Positions 39,433 through 48,096 of a stretch of 63,672 bases of DNA are shown here, one piece after another. The notes below the pieces were generated by a model. It made no database searches and was not told the DNA's origin. It worked only from the letters and a program-made list of their open reading frames with translations. The stretch covers positions 1-63,672 of the forward strand of contig JALSJU010000061.1 in NCBI GenBank assembly GCA_026989145.1, read 5' to 3'. Both the position numbers and the translations under genes were made by a program. Position 1 is the stretch's first letter. Each line of letters starts with the position of its first letter. The DNA comes from Thiotrichaceae bacterium. Its GTDB lineage: Bacteria; Pseudomonadota; Gammaproteobacteria; Thiotrichales; Thiotrichaceae.

Positions 39433-40905
39433 TTATTGAAACCAGTATCCAACGGCGGTTAAAACTATCGTATAGGGTAATGCCATCATGACCATTTTTC
39501 CGTAACCCAAACGAATAGCAGGTGCGAGCGCAGAGGTTAATAAAAATAAGAAAGCCGCCTGCCCATTAGGTGTTGCAACGCTAGGTAAATTAGTACCTGT
39601 ATTGATAGCAACAGCAAGTGTTTCATAATGTTCTCGCGAGATATTTCCAGCATCAAACGCCGCTTTCACTTCGTTGATATAAACAGTTGCAACAAAAACA
39701 TTATCACTAATGGCAGATAAAATACCATTTGCGAGGAAGAATGCCTTAGGTTGTTGCTCTATGGGAAGCGCAAGTACCCTTTCAACAACGGGTGTGAAAA
39801 GATGTTGGTCGTGAATCATTCCAACGATTACAAAGAAGATTACCAGTAAGGATACAAATGGCAGTGACTCTTCAAAAGCATGCCCAATACGTGACTCTTC
39901 AGTAATGCCGGTAAAGGCTGTTACGATGACTAATAACATCAAGCCAATTAGCCCGACTTCCATAATATGCATGGCTAAACCGGCAATCAACATAATTGCG
40001 CAAATAGCTTGAATGATTAAGGCATACTTTTCTTTTGCGGTTCGCTTAGCGTCTTCTTTTTCAATATAGCCTTTAAGTATTCCTCTGACATTGGGTTGAA
40101 GTTTAGCGCCGTAACCAAAGGTACGAGTGAGCTCCACAGTAATCACTACTAATAAACCGGCAATTAATGTTGGAATAGTGATATGTGACATTTCTTTGGC
40201 AAATTGCATGAAATCCCAGCCAAGTTTTTCACCGATAAGAAGGTTTTGAGGCTCTCCAATGATTGTCATTACGCCGCCAAGTGCAGTGCCTACCGCACCA
40301 TGCATCACCAAAGAGCGTAGAAATGCACGAAATTCTTCAAGTGAGTCCCCACCCATTTCCTGACGATCAAATGTGTCATTCTCGTTGTAGTCAACACCTA
40401 CTGAGGAGTGTACTTTTTCGTAAACCCCGTACAGCGCAACGAATACCGTTATTAGTACAGCCGTTACTGTTAAAGCATCTAAAAAAGCAGAGAGGAAAGC
40501 GGCTGATAAAGAAAACATTAAAGACAGCGCTATTTTATTTTCAATCTTGATTAATATTTTCCCGAAGATAAAAATCAATAGGGGCTGCATGAAGTAAATA
40601 AAGCTCACCATAAAGACAAGCAACAAAATAACGCCCAAGTTATTTTGAATCTCTGTCCAAACAGTTTCTGGTGAGGTTAGGCCTAGCAATAATGTAGCTA
40701 TAGCTAACAAGCCGCCAGACTGTAATGGGTAGCACTTTAATGCCATTGCTAACGATAGAATGAACATGGCGATAAAGGCCCAGCCAGCGACGGTTTTACC
40801 CAGTATTAGCATTAATGGAAAGCTAATGAGTAAAAAGGTAATAATAACGCCCTTAAACCAAGTAGGGCTAGCGCCTAGGAAGCTATCAAATGAAATTTTT
40901 AACAT
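39433..40905 (-). CDS. nhaB: Na+/H+ antiporter NhaB
   Basis: 490 residues with about 12 helices. It matches E. coli NhaB along its length (FLGASPTWFKGVIITFLL, LAMALKCYPLQSGGLLAI, SAFLDALTVTAVLI, GTALGGVMTIIGEPQNLLI, NTGTNLPSVATPNGQAAFLFLLTSALAP). It exports sodium in exchange for protons. ATG 40905 is preferred to TTG 40917 because TTGAGA forms the ribosome-binding site. It lies between moaE and moaC on the opposite strand to moaE. Confidence 0.96.
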   Translation of the reverse strand: MLKISFDSFLGASPTWFKGVIITFLLISFPLMLILGKTVAGWAFIAMFILSLAMALKCYPLQSGGLLAIATLLLGLTSPETVWTEIQNNLGVILLLVFMVSFIYFMQPLLIFIFGKILIKIENKIALSLMFSLSAAFLSAFLDALTVTAVLITVFVALYGVYEKVHSSVGVDYNENDTFDRQEMGGDSLEEFRAFLRSLVMHGAVGTALGGVMTIIGEPQNLLIGEKLGWDFMQFAKEMSHITIPTLIAGLLVVITVELTRTFGYGAKLQPNVRGILKGYIEKEDAKRTAKEKYALIIQAICAIMLIAGLAMHIMEVGLIGLMLLVIVTAFTGITEESRIGHAFEESLPFVSLLVIFFVIVGMIHDQHLFTPVVERVLALPIEQQPKAFFLANGILSAISDNVFVATVYINEVKAAFDAGNISREHYETLAVAINTGTNLPSVATPNGQAAFLFLLTSALAPAIRLGYGKMVMMALPYTIVLTAVGYWFQ

Positions 40906-40956
40906 GGATAATCTCAATTATTCAAACGATACGGGAATTAGGGTAGTAGAACAAAT

Positions 40957-41454
40957 TTAGCTGTCTTGTGCCAGCCATTCCCCTGATTTCCCGCCTGTTT
41001 TTTTCAGTAAACGAACCCCATCAATTTGCATGCCACGGTCAACCGCTTTACACATGTCATAAACAGTAAGCAGGGCAATTTGGGTAGCATTAAGTGCTTC
41101 AATTTCAATGCCTGTTTTGCCGCTGACTTCAACTCTTGATTGGCAGTAAACTGCAGCAGGATTCTCCTCAATGCTGAGTTGAATATCAACATGGGTAATG
41201 GCTAAAGGGTGGCAAAGTGGAATAAGGTCTGCGGTTTTTTTAGTTGCCATAATGCCGGCAATACGGGCAATACCGAGCACATCGCCTTTTTTATTATTAC
41301 CATCAATAATATGTTGTAAGGTGCTACTTCGCATGAAAATACGGCCTTCCGTCACAGCTACACGTTTGGTAATCGCTTTAGCACCCACATCGACCATATG
41401 TGCGTTACCTTGTGCGTTAAAGTGGCTTAGTTTATTGTTGTTGCTATCAGTCAT
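40957..41454 (-). CDS. moaC: Cyclic pyranopterin monophosphate synthase MoaC
   Basis: 165 residues. MoaC converts the MoaA product to cyclic pyranopterin monophosphate. [51 protein letters not shown] and [13 protein letters not shown] are the family signature. The start at 41454 has GAGAG before it; the longer frame would read through element D. No moaA or moaB was seen. Confidence 0.97.
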   Translation of the reverse strand: MTDSNNNKLSHFNAQGNAHMVDVGAKAITKRVAVTEGRIFMRSSTLQHIIDGNNKKGDVLGIARIAGIMATKKTADLIPLCHPLAITHVDIQLSIEENPAAVYCQSRVEVSGKTGIEIEALNATQIALLTVYDMCKAVDRGMQIDGVRLLKKTGGKSGEWLAQDS

Positions 41455-41483
41455 GCTTGCTCTCTCATAGTGTTTTCCTATAA

Positions 41484-41552
41484 CCTGAATCCGCGACTTC
41501 ATTACCGGCAAATTAAGACACCCTGTTAGCCACATGAAGTCACGTATTCAGG
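41484..41552. mobile_element. Element D copy 1 (short form)
   Basis: 69 bp bounded by CCTGAATCCGCGACTTCA and the complement of TGAAGTCACGTATTCAGG. The left end is identical to that of copy 2 at 52482. The interior is only about 30 bp, so it is an internally deleted form. It lies 30 bp upstream of moaC, in its leader, and before comF. Confidence 0.8.
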
Positions 41553-41605
41553 TGTAAGTTTACGTTGAGTGAGTTGCAACCGCACTTTTTTTTGAAATTT
41601 ATTTT

Positions 41606-42289
41606 ATGAAGTTTTTATTTAACATTAAATTTGCATGTGTACTCTGTGGGGATATGACAGGTCAGAAAGTTTCACTATGTTGTCATTGTCGAAGTGATCT
41701 TCCAATAATTGAGCATGCTTGTGCAACGTGTGGTATCCCATTATCAGTAAATAATCAGTCTTTATGCGGTGAGTGCTTGCAGCTAAAGCCTACCGTTGAC
41801 TATACGCATAGCGTGTTTTATTACGAGTCTCCTATCGATCACTTGATTGGTAAAATGAAATATGAAGGTGATCTTTCATGTGCTGCTGTTTTAGGTGACT
41901 TATTATTAGAATCTGTAAGCAATATAGATCAAATTCCAGATGTACTAATCCCTGTCCCTCTGCATAACAAACGCTTAGTGAAACGTGGTTTTAATCAGTC
42001 CATTGAAATCTCACGAGCAATATCTAAACAGCTAGATGTACCATTAAAAATACAGTGTGTGCAACGAACAAAACCAACGCAAGCTCAGCAATCGCTAAAC
42101 CTTAAGCAACGTAAGCAAAATATAAAAGGGTGCTTTGAGGTGCAAAAGACACTTAATTATAAGCATGTGGTGCTAATTGATGACGTTATTACCACGGGTT
42201 CTACGGTTAATGAGTTAGCCCGTGTTTTAAAAAAATCCGGTGTTGAAAAAGTCAGCGTGTGGTCAATCGCTAGAGCTGTATTAAAATAA
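41606..42289 (+). CDS. comF: ComF-family phosphoribosyltransferase-like protein
   Basis: 227 residues. Four Cys-x2-Cys-type pairs at the N-terminus (CVLC, CCHC, CATC, CGEC) probably bind zinc. The type I phosphoribosyltransferase motif VVLIDDVITTGSTV is at the C-terminus. ComF proteins support natural DNA uptake (ComF, GntX/YhgH); a biochemical activity is not established. No other competence genes are in the window. Confidence 0.88.
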   Translation: MKFLFNIKFACVLCGDMTGQKVSLCCHCRSDLPIIEHACATCGIPLSVNNQSLCGECLQLKPTVDYTHSVFYYESPIDHLIGKMKYEGDLSCAAVLGDLLLESVSNIDQIPDVLIPVPLHNKRLVKRGFNQSIEISRAISKQLDVPLKIQCVQRTKPTQAQQSLNLKQRKQNIKGCFEVQKTLNYKHVVLIDDVITTGSTVNELARVLKKSGVEKVSVWSIARAVLK

Positions 42290-42378
42290 TCTAACGTTTT
42301 GTTTTTGGCTAGGTGTACTCTCGGTTAAGCTTCGGTGTATGATGTAATAACCTGAAAGATATTGGAAGTTTAACGCAT

Positions 42379-43377
42379 TTGAAACACGCTAAAAATATTG
42401 ACTCACCTATAAAAAGCACATTAACGCTTCATCTTGAGCCTGAAGATAACCTACGGCTAACGAATCTTTGTGGTCAGTTCGACCAACACTTGCGACAAAT
42501 AGAAACACATTTCGACGTAATTATAAGCAATCGAGCTTTTCAGTTTGAAATAACGGGTATACCTTTACAGGTGCAAAAAGCGATCAATTTATTACAAGAG
42601 TTGTATGTTGTTACAAAAAATGAACAACTTGCTCCTGAAGTTATTCATTTGTATCTGCAAGAAGAAACGCATGCTAGCCCTGTTGATAAGGCTAAAAAGT
42701 GTAAAGAAGATGATAACGCGTCGGTAAGTATTCGTACACGAAAAGGCTTAATACGTGGGCGTGGCCCAAATCAAAACCATTATATTCGCAGTATTCAAAC
42801 ACATGATCTTACCTTCGGCATTGGTCCCGCAGGTACAGGTAAAACGTATCTTGCGGTTGCCTGTGCGGTAGAAGCGTTGGAGCGCGATGAGGTGCGGCGT
42901 ATTATTTTAGTACGTCCAGCAGTCGAAGCAGGGGAGAAGCTGGGTTTTTTGCCCGGTGATTTATCCCAAAAAGTAGATCCGTATCTACGCCCCATGTATG
43001 ACGCCTTATATGAAATGCTAGGTTTTGAAAAAGTTGATAAACTAATTGAAAAAAATGTTATTGAAGTTGCTCCTCTTGCGTATATGCGGGGGCGCACCTT
43101 GAACGATTCCTTTATCATTATGGATGAAGCGCAGAATACTACTGCAGAGCAAATGAAAATGTTTTTAACTCGTTTGGGCTTTGGTTCTACCGCTGTAGTG
43201 ACCGGTGATATTACGCAGATTGACTTGCCTAATAAAGAGCAATCAGGCCTAAAGCATATTATAAATATTTTGCAGGGTGTTAAAGAAATTCGCTTTAGTT
43301 TTTTTGAATCTAAAGATGTGGTTCGTCATTCTTTGGTGCAGAAAATTGTCGATTTATACGAAAAGCATGAATCCTAA
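42379..43377 (+). CDS. ybeZ: PhoH-family ATPase YbeZ
   Basis: 332 residues. The P-loop is GPAGTGKTYLAVA; FIIMDEAQN is the Walker B box; LVRPAVEAGEKLGFLPGDL is the PhoH signature. YbeZ works with YbeY in rRNA and ribosome quality control. The start is TTG at 42379 with GGAAG 10 bases upstream. The stop codon TAA is formed by the first bases of element C copy 2. Confidence 0.94.
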   Translation: MKHAKNIDSPIKSTLTLHLEPEDNLRLTNLCGQFDQHLRQIETHFDVIISNRAFQFEITGIPLQVQKAINLLQELYVVTKNEQLAPEVIHLYLQEETHASPVDKAKKCKEDDNASVSIRTRKGLIRGRGPNQNHYIRSIQTHDLTFGIGPAGTGKTYLAVACAVEALERDEVRRIILVRPAVEAGEKLGFLPGDLSQKVDPYLRPMYDALYEMLGFEKVDKLIEKNVIEVAPLAYMRGRTLNDSFIIMDEAQNTTAEQMKMFLTRLGFGSTAVVTGDITQIDLPNKEQSGLKHIINILQGVKEIRFSFFESKDVVRHSLVQKIVDLYEKHES

Positions 43378-43568
43378 TCCCCAGATAGAAACGGGAATGA
43401 GAGTGCTAGACTATGGTTTCATAGGATATTCGAAAAATACTCGTTTCACCCGTAGGTTTAGTGAGCGCTACTGCACTCAATTATGCTTTAGTGCAATAGG
43501 GTATTTTTTGGATATTTTATGAAGTCAAAGGCTTGTACTATCGTCGTGCTTTCTATCTGAGGATTACG
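43373..43568. mobile_element. Element C copy 2, between ybeZ and ybeY
   Basis: 196 bp with ends CCTAATCCCCAGATAGAAA and the complement of TTTCTATCTGAGGATTACG. It matches 7669-7828, with an extra 35 bp or so in the middle that holds the hairpin TGCACT / AGTGCA. The left end provides the ybeZ stop codon (43375-43377). The right end provides GAGGA at 43559-43563, 6 bases before the ybeY ATG. Confidence 0.9.
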
Positions 43569-43569
43569 G

Positions 43570-44058
43570 ATGAACGTTGATTTAGAACTACAAAACCCTT
43601 ATGCGTTGACCTCTATCCCTGATAAGTCTGACTGCCAATTTTGGGTTGAAACTGCATTATTTATAATAGGCTATGAAACGTCCTGTCGAATTGTCATTCG
43701 CTTTGTGGATGAAGAGGAAGGAAAGGCATTAAACCATGACTTCCGTGATAAGAATTACGCCACCAACGTGCTATCATTCCCCTATGAGGTGTTAGATGTT
43801 GAGCTTGGTATAGCTGAGTTAGCAAATACTGAAAATCACATCGGGGATTTAGTACTGTGTGAAAAAATCGTTCTTGAAGAAGCAGAGCAACAGAAAAAAA
43901 GCCCGATCCAACATTGGGCGCACCTAATGATACATGGAATATTACATTTAAAAGGTTATGATCATTTAACCGATGATGAAGCTGCCGAAATGGAAATGCT
44001 AGAAATAGAAATATTAAGAAAAATTGGCTACGCAAACCCTTATCTGGTAATAAAGTAA
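43570..44058 (+). CDS. ybeY: Endoribonuclease YbeY
   Basis: 162 residues (E. coli 155). Metal-dependent RNase for 16S rRNA 3' end maturation and ribosome quality control. The zinc motif H-x3-H-x5-H is complete in HGILHLKGYDH. ATNVLSFPYE and IGDLVLC are conserved. Its ribosome-binding site comes from element C copy 2. The order ybeZ-ybeY-corC-lnt is the normal one, so the element was inserted in an existing operon. Confidence 0.96.
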   Translation: MNVDLELQNPYALTSIPDKSDCQFWVETALFIIGYETSCRIVIRFVDEEEGKALNHDFRDKNYATNVLSFPYEVLDVELGIAELANTENHIGDLVLCEKIVLEEAEQQKKSPIQHWAHLMIHGILHLKGYDHLTDDEAAEMEMLEIEILRKIGYANPYLVIK

Positions 44059-44078
44059 AAAGGCTCAAAATAAAACGA

Positions 44079-44924
44079 ATGAAACAACAGAATAAAGTAG
44101 AAAAAACCCGTTCATGGTGGGAGAAGTGGCTAAGAACGACCATAGATACCAGTGTTTTAAACCGTGATGAACTGCTTATAGAGCTACGTCAGACTCAAAA
44201 AAATAATATTATCTCGAATGAGTCATTAGGTATGATCGAGGGAGTCATGCAGGTGGATAACTTGCAAGTACGCGATATTATGATCCCCCGTGCCAATATT
44301 CGTTTTATCCATCTTGAAGATAGCTATCATAAAATTTTAGAGATTGTGCTGGATGCGGGGCACTCTCGTTACCCTGTTTTTGATGAAGATAGGGATGATG
44401 TCGAAGGGATTTTATTGGTTAAAGATTTACTTAAGTTTGTTGGCAAAGAAGACCAGTTTGATCTGGATGATATTATTCGTTTGCCGTCTTTTGTACCTGA
44501 AAGTCAAAACTTAAACACACTATTGACGCAGTTTAGAAATAGTCGCAACCATATGGCAATAGTTGTGGATGAGTTTTCGGGTACATCGGGTCTAGTGACT
44601 ATTGAAGATGTGCTAGAACAGATCGTCGGTGATATTGATGATGAGCATGATAATGTTGATGATAAACAAAACATATTAAAACAAAAAGATGGTCGCTATA
44701 CAGTAAAAGCAGATACAGAAATAGAAGACTTTAATGCATATTTTGATGTTGAATTGCCACAAAATAAAGTTGATACCATTGGCGGTTTAGTTATGCAAAA
44801 AGCGGGCAAAATCCCCCGACAAGGTGATGAAGTTAGTTTGGCTCCATTTACTTTTAAAGTGCTACGCAGTGACGGCCGTAAAATACAACTGCTTGAAGTT
44901 AATAAAAGCACGCAAGAGCTTTAA
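44079..44924 (+). CDS. corC: CorC/HlyC-family CBS-domain protein
   Basis: 281 residues without membrane helices, like E. coli CorC (YbeX). The sequence VRDIMIPRANIRFI starts a CBS pair, followed by GTSGLVTIEDVLEQIVGDIDDE and the C-terminal transporter-associated CorC_HlyC domain. It is linked with magnesium and cobalt efflux and with ribosome function in E. coli. It follows ybeY by 20 bp and precedes lnt by 4 bp. Confidence 0.93.
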   Translation: MKQQNKVEKTRSWWEKWLRTTIDTSVLNRDELLIELRQTQKNNIISNESLGMIEGVMQVDNLQVRDIMIPRANIRFIHLEDSYHKILEIVLDAGHSRYPVFDEDRDDVEGILLVKDLLKFVGKEDQFDLDDIIRLPSFVPESQNLNTLLTQFRNSRNHMAIVVDEFSGTSGLVTIEDVLEQIVGDIDDEHDNVDDKQNILKQKDGRYTVKADTEIEDFNAYFDVELPQNKVDTIGGLVMQKAGKIPRQGDEVSLAPFTFKVLRSDGRKIQLLEVNKSTQEL

Positions 44925-44928
44925 TTTT

Positions 44929-46521
44929 ATGGCATATGTCAGCCCATCAATACATAAGTTTCACTATCTTTTAGTATTCATTGCAGGGGCGCTAAGTGTT
45001 TTTGCTTTTGCTCCTTTTAAACTTTCCCCTTTCGCTTGGTTAATGCCGATTGTTTTGTTTTATGCATTAAGCAAAGCACAGACTAAAAAACAACATTTCC
45101 TGTTAGGTTGGTTGTTTGCGATTGGTTTGTTTGGTGCTGGTGCATCGTGGCCGTTTTATAGTATTTATTATTTTGCCCATGCACCTTTAGCTGTAGCACT
45201 AGGAATTGCTGCCGCATTTTCTATTGGTGTAGCATTTTTGACAGGAGGACTATTTGGTTGGATTGTCTCTTTTTATAAAAATACACCATTAATATTTCGT
45301 TTGTTAATGTTTTACCCAGCAGCGTGGGTTCTGATTGAATGGTACCGGAGCTGGTTTTTAACGGGCTTTCCTTGGTTATATTTAGGGAATACTCAAATAG
45401 ATTCAATACTATCTAGTATCGCGCCTATTTCAGGTGTGTTGGGTGTGAGTTTCATTTGCCTGATTATAGCAGGGGCAATACTTAGTTTTTTCTTAGGGAA
45501 CTCGGTACGGCGTACCGTTAAAGTTAATAGTGATAAAGTAGATTCAAAGTTAGTTAGCCATTTAGCTATTACCGAAGAAAAATTTGGGTCTTCAGCCCGA
45601 ATCATAGCTGCTTTAATCGTGGTTATTATAACTGTAGGAAGCTTTGTATTATCAACAATAGACTGGACTCAAAAAGTAGATAAACCATTAACGGTTAGCG
45701 TACTGCAATCGAATATTTCACAATATGAAAAATTAGACCCTGAAAATTTAAATAAAATGATAGATGTTTACAGGGCAATGACCTACAAAAGTCGTAACAG
45801 CGATTTAATTGTTTGGCCAGAAACAGGACTTTTCGATTTTTTTAATAAACATATCGATAGTTTAATAGCCCCTTTACAAAAAACCTTAAAAAATACTAAT
45901 CGTACGATAATGCTAGGTGGCTTTTATGTGAACGAGAGAGGCGGTGTTGAAAATAGTGTTTTAGCTTTAAGTCATGATAACCGTGAAATTTATTCAAAAA
46001 GGCACTTAGTACCATTTGGGGAATCTATTCCCTTTGTTAAATATTTAGGTTTTTTAGGTGACTGGATTCCTAAATCTAGTTTGGTTGCAGGTAAGAATAA
46101 TGGAATGTTGACGGTTGCGGGCCAAAAGGCGCAGATGAGTATCTGCTACGAAGATGCCTTTGGCGTAGAAATAATAGCGTCATTACCTGAGGCCAGCATG
46201 CTAGTAAATCTCACGCATGATGGTTGGTTTACCGGCTCATTACAGCCTGCTCAACATATGCAAATAGCCCGTATGCGAAGCTTAGAAACAGGGCGTTATA
46301 TGGTACGCGCCACCACCACAGGGCCAGCCGGTATTATTGATGAGAAAGGTCAGTTAATTGCAACAGCAACACCTTATACTAAAGCAATAATTACCCATAA
46401 AGTTCAGCGCTTTAGTGGCGCAACCCCGTATGTTCGTTGGGGTAACGGGTTAATTGTAGGGCTACTCTTATTTATTATGATAGTAGGTTTTTTCTGGGAT
46501 AAACGAATACGAAGTAAGTAG
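44929..46521 (+). CDS. lnt: Apolipoprotein N-acyltransferase Lnt
   Basis: 530 residues. It adds the third acyl chain to lipoproteins in the inner membrane. Several N-terminal helices precede a nitrilase-like periplasmic domain. The Glu-Lys-Cys triad is expected in VWPETGLF, in the KRHLVPFGE segment region, and in SICYEDAFG. RARSLETGRYMVRATTTGPAG-type residues near the end are conserved. The ATG at 44929 is chosen because upstream codons belong to corC in another frame. Confidence 0.95.
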   Translation: MAYVSPSIHKFHYLLVFIAGALSVFAFAPFKLSPFAWLMPIVLFYALSKAQTKKQHFLLGWLFAIGLFGAGASWPFYSIYYFAHAPLAVALGIAAAFSIGVAFLTGGLFGWIVSFYKNTPLIFRLLMFYPAAWVLIEWYRSWFLTGFPWLYLGNTQIDSILSSIAPISGVLGVSFICLIIAGAILSFFLGNSVRRTVKVNSDKVDSKLVSHLAITEEKFGSSARIIAALIVVIITVGSFVLSTIDWTQKVDKPLTVSVLQSNISQYEKLDPENLNKMIDVYRAMTYKSRNSDLIVWPETGLFDFFNKHIDSLIAPLQKTLKNTNRTIMLGGFYVNERGGVENSVLALSHDNREIYSKRHLVPFGESIPFVKYLGFLGDWIPKSSLVAGKNNGMLTVAGQKAQMSICYEDAFGVEIIASLPEASMLVNLTHDGWFTGSLQPAQHMQIARMRSLETGRYMVRATTTGPAGIIDEKGQLIATATPYTKAIITHKVQRFSGATPYVRWGNGLIVGLLLFIMIVGFFWDKRIRSK

Positions 46522-46530
46522 GCAACCAAT

Positions 46531-47280
46531 ATGGCAACATTAAAACATTTTACCAGCAGTATTAATGATCTGTTAGATATAGAGAGCTTTAAAGACTACG
46601 CTCCCAATGGTTTACAAGTGGAAGGTAAAGAAAAGCTTAAAAAAATTGTCACAGGTGTATCTGCAACACAGGCACTGATTGAGGCAGCGATTGAAGCTGA
46701 TGCCGATGCGATTTTAGTTCATCATGGCTGGTTTTGGGATAAAGAAGACCCTCGTATTATTGGTATGAAGTACCGCCGTTTAAAGTTGTTGATGCAACAT
46801 AATATCAGCTTGTTAGGTTATCATTTACCGCTTGATGCTCATCCAGAATTTGGTAATAACGCACAGTTAGCGAAACGCTTAGATATACAGATAGAAGGCG
46901 TCATGGATGAACAAGGCGTGGGAAACTTTGGTCGCTTAGCTGAATACACGAGTTTGGAAGCTTTTGGTGACAAAATTGAAACGTCATTACAGCGTAAGCC
47001 ACTTTTAGTCAGTGGTGGTGATCATGCTATTCGGCGTATTGCATGGTGTTCTGGGAGCGCGCAGAGTTGGATAAATAAGGCAGCTGAAGCTGGTGTTGAT
47101 GCGTTTATTAGTGGCGAGATATCTGAGCACACCGTTCATGTCGCGCGTGAATCAGGAGTGCATTACATTGCTGCAGGGCATCATGCAACAGAGCGTTATG
47201 GAATTAAAGCTTTGGGTGAGCACATTGCTGCTAAGTTTGGTTTATTGTGTGAATTTATTGATATTGATAATCCAGCATGA
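46531..47280 (+). CDS. Nif3-like dinuclear metal centre protein (YbgI family)
   Basis: 249 residues, matching E. coli YbgI (247). Metal-ligand histidines are in LVHHGWFW, YHLPLDAHPEFGNN and GHHATERYG. YbgI forms a hexameric ring with a two-metal site; its role is not established, with proposals around GTP cyclohydrolase-like activity. It follows lnt by 9 bp. Confidence 0.92.
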   Translation: MATLKHFTSSINDLLDIESFKDYAPNGLQVEGKEKLKKIVTGVSATQALIEAAIEADADAILVHHGWFWDKEDPRIIGMKYRRLKLLMQHNISLLGYHLPLDAHPEFGNNAQLAKRLDIQIEGVMDEQGVGNFGRLAEYTSLEAFGDKIETSLQRKPLLVSGGDHAIRRIAWCSGSAQSWINKAAEAGVDAFISGEISEHTVHVARESGVHYIAAGHHATERYGIKALGEHIAAKFGLLCEFIDIDNPA

Positions 47281-47403
47281 ATAGTTTTTACAGCATGTAA
47301 GTACTTTTTATCACAGATAACCCCCTGTTTATCCTTGAAAAGTAAATTATTACTCCAGTCTATGCTACACTAGTCATATAATTTATAAAAATTAGGCTAA
47401 CCC

Positions 47404-48096
47404 ATGTTTGACGCAATCACATTGCAAAACGCATCAGAAACGACCAATATTGCGACACTTGTATTTACTATTTTGTTGTCATTTATTTTGTCATCAAGTA
47501 TTGCGTTTGTGTATCAAAAAACGTTCCGAGGAACCTTGTATTCTCGGAATTATGTACAAACCATTATTCTAATTTCTATCATAGTAACGATTATTCTGCA
47601 GGCTATTGGTGATAGCTTTGCACGTGGGCTTGGTGTTATGGCGGCTATGACGATTATTCGTTTTAGAAATAACCTTAAAGACCCGCGTGACTTATTATTT
47701 ATTTTTGCCTCGCTTGCGGTAGGTGTCTCTTGTGGCACATATTCCTTTGGTATAGCCATTATTGGCACCTTTGGATTTTTATTTGCTGTTATTATTTTAT
47801 ACTTCTCACCCTTAGGCTTACAAAATGATTTTGATGGAATGTTGAAGTTTAGCCTGCCCGCTGATGGCACGGACCCTTCAAAATTAAAGAAATTTTTGGC
47901 TAAATATTGCCAGCATACTTCGCTAATGGATTTAAAAGATGAGGGTGATGATGAGCTTTCCCAGTTGGCCTATAGCTATCATATCCGTTTAAAACAGGGG
48001 GTGTCGTATGAAGGTTTCATGGCTGAATTAAAACGCTTAGCAGGGATTAAAAATATTCAAATAAAAATGATTGGTGCTGCGGTGAAGAATAAATGA
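47404..48096 (+). CDS. DUF4956 membrane protein
   Basis: 230 residues. About four membrane segments (residues about 17-39, 50-70, and two within 95-135) surround the DUF4956 signature MAAMTIIRFRNNLKDPRDLLFIFASLAVGVSCG. A soluble C-terminal domain of about 90 residues follows, ending with an alpha/beta pattern (ELKRLAGIKNIQIKMIG). Family function is unknown; in other genomes it is often next to a VTC polyphosphate polymerase-like gene and CotH, neither of which is here. Its stop overlaps the next start by 4 bases (ATGA), showing translational coupling with the adaptor. It is the first gene of a three-gene operon. Confidence 0.85.
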   Translation: MFDAITLQNASETTNIATLVFTILLSFILSSSIAFVYQKTFRGTLYSRNYVQTIILISIIVTIILQAIGDSFARGLGVMAAMTIIRFRNNLKDPRDLLFIFASLAVGVSCGTYSFGIAIIGTFGFLFAVIILYFSPLGLQNDFDGMLKFSLPADGTDPSKLKKFLAKYCQHTSLMDLKDEGDDELSQLAYSYHIRLKQGVSYEGFMAELKRLAGIKNIQIKMIGAAVKNK

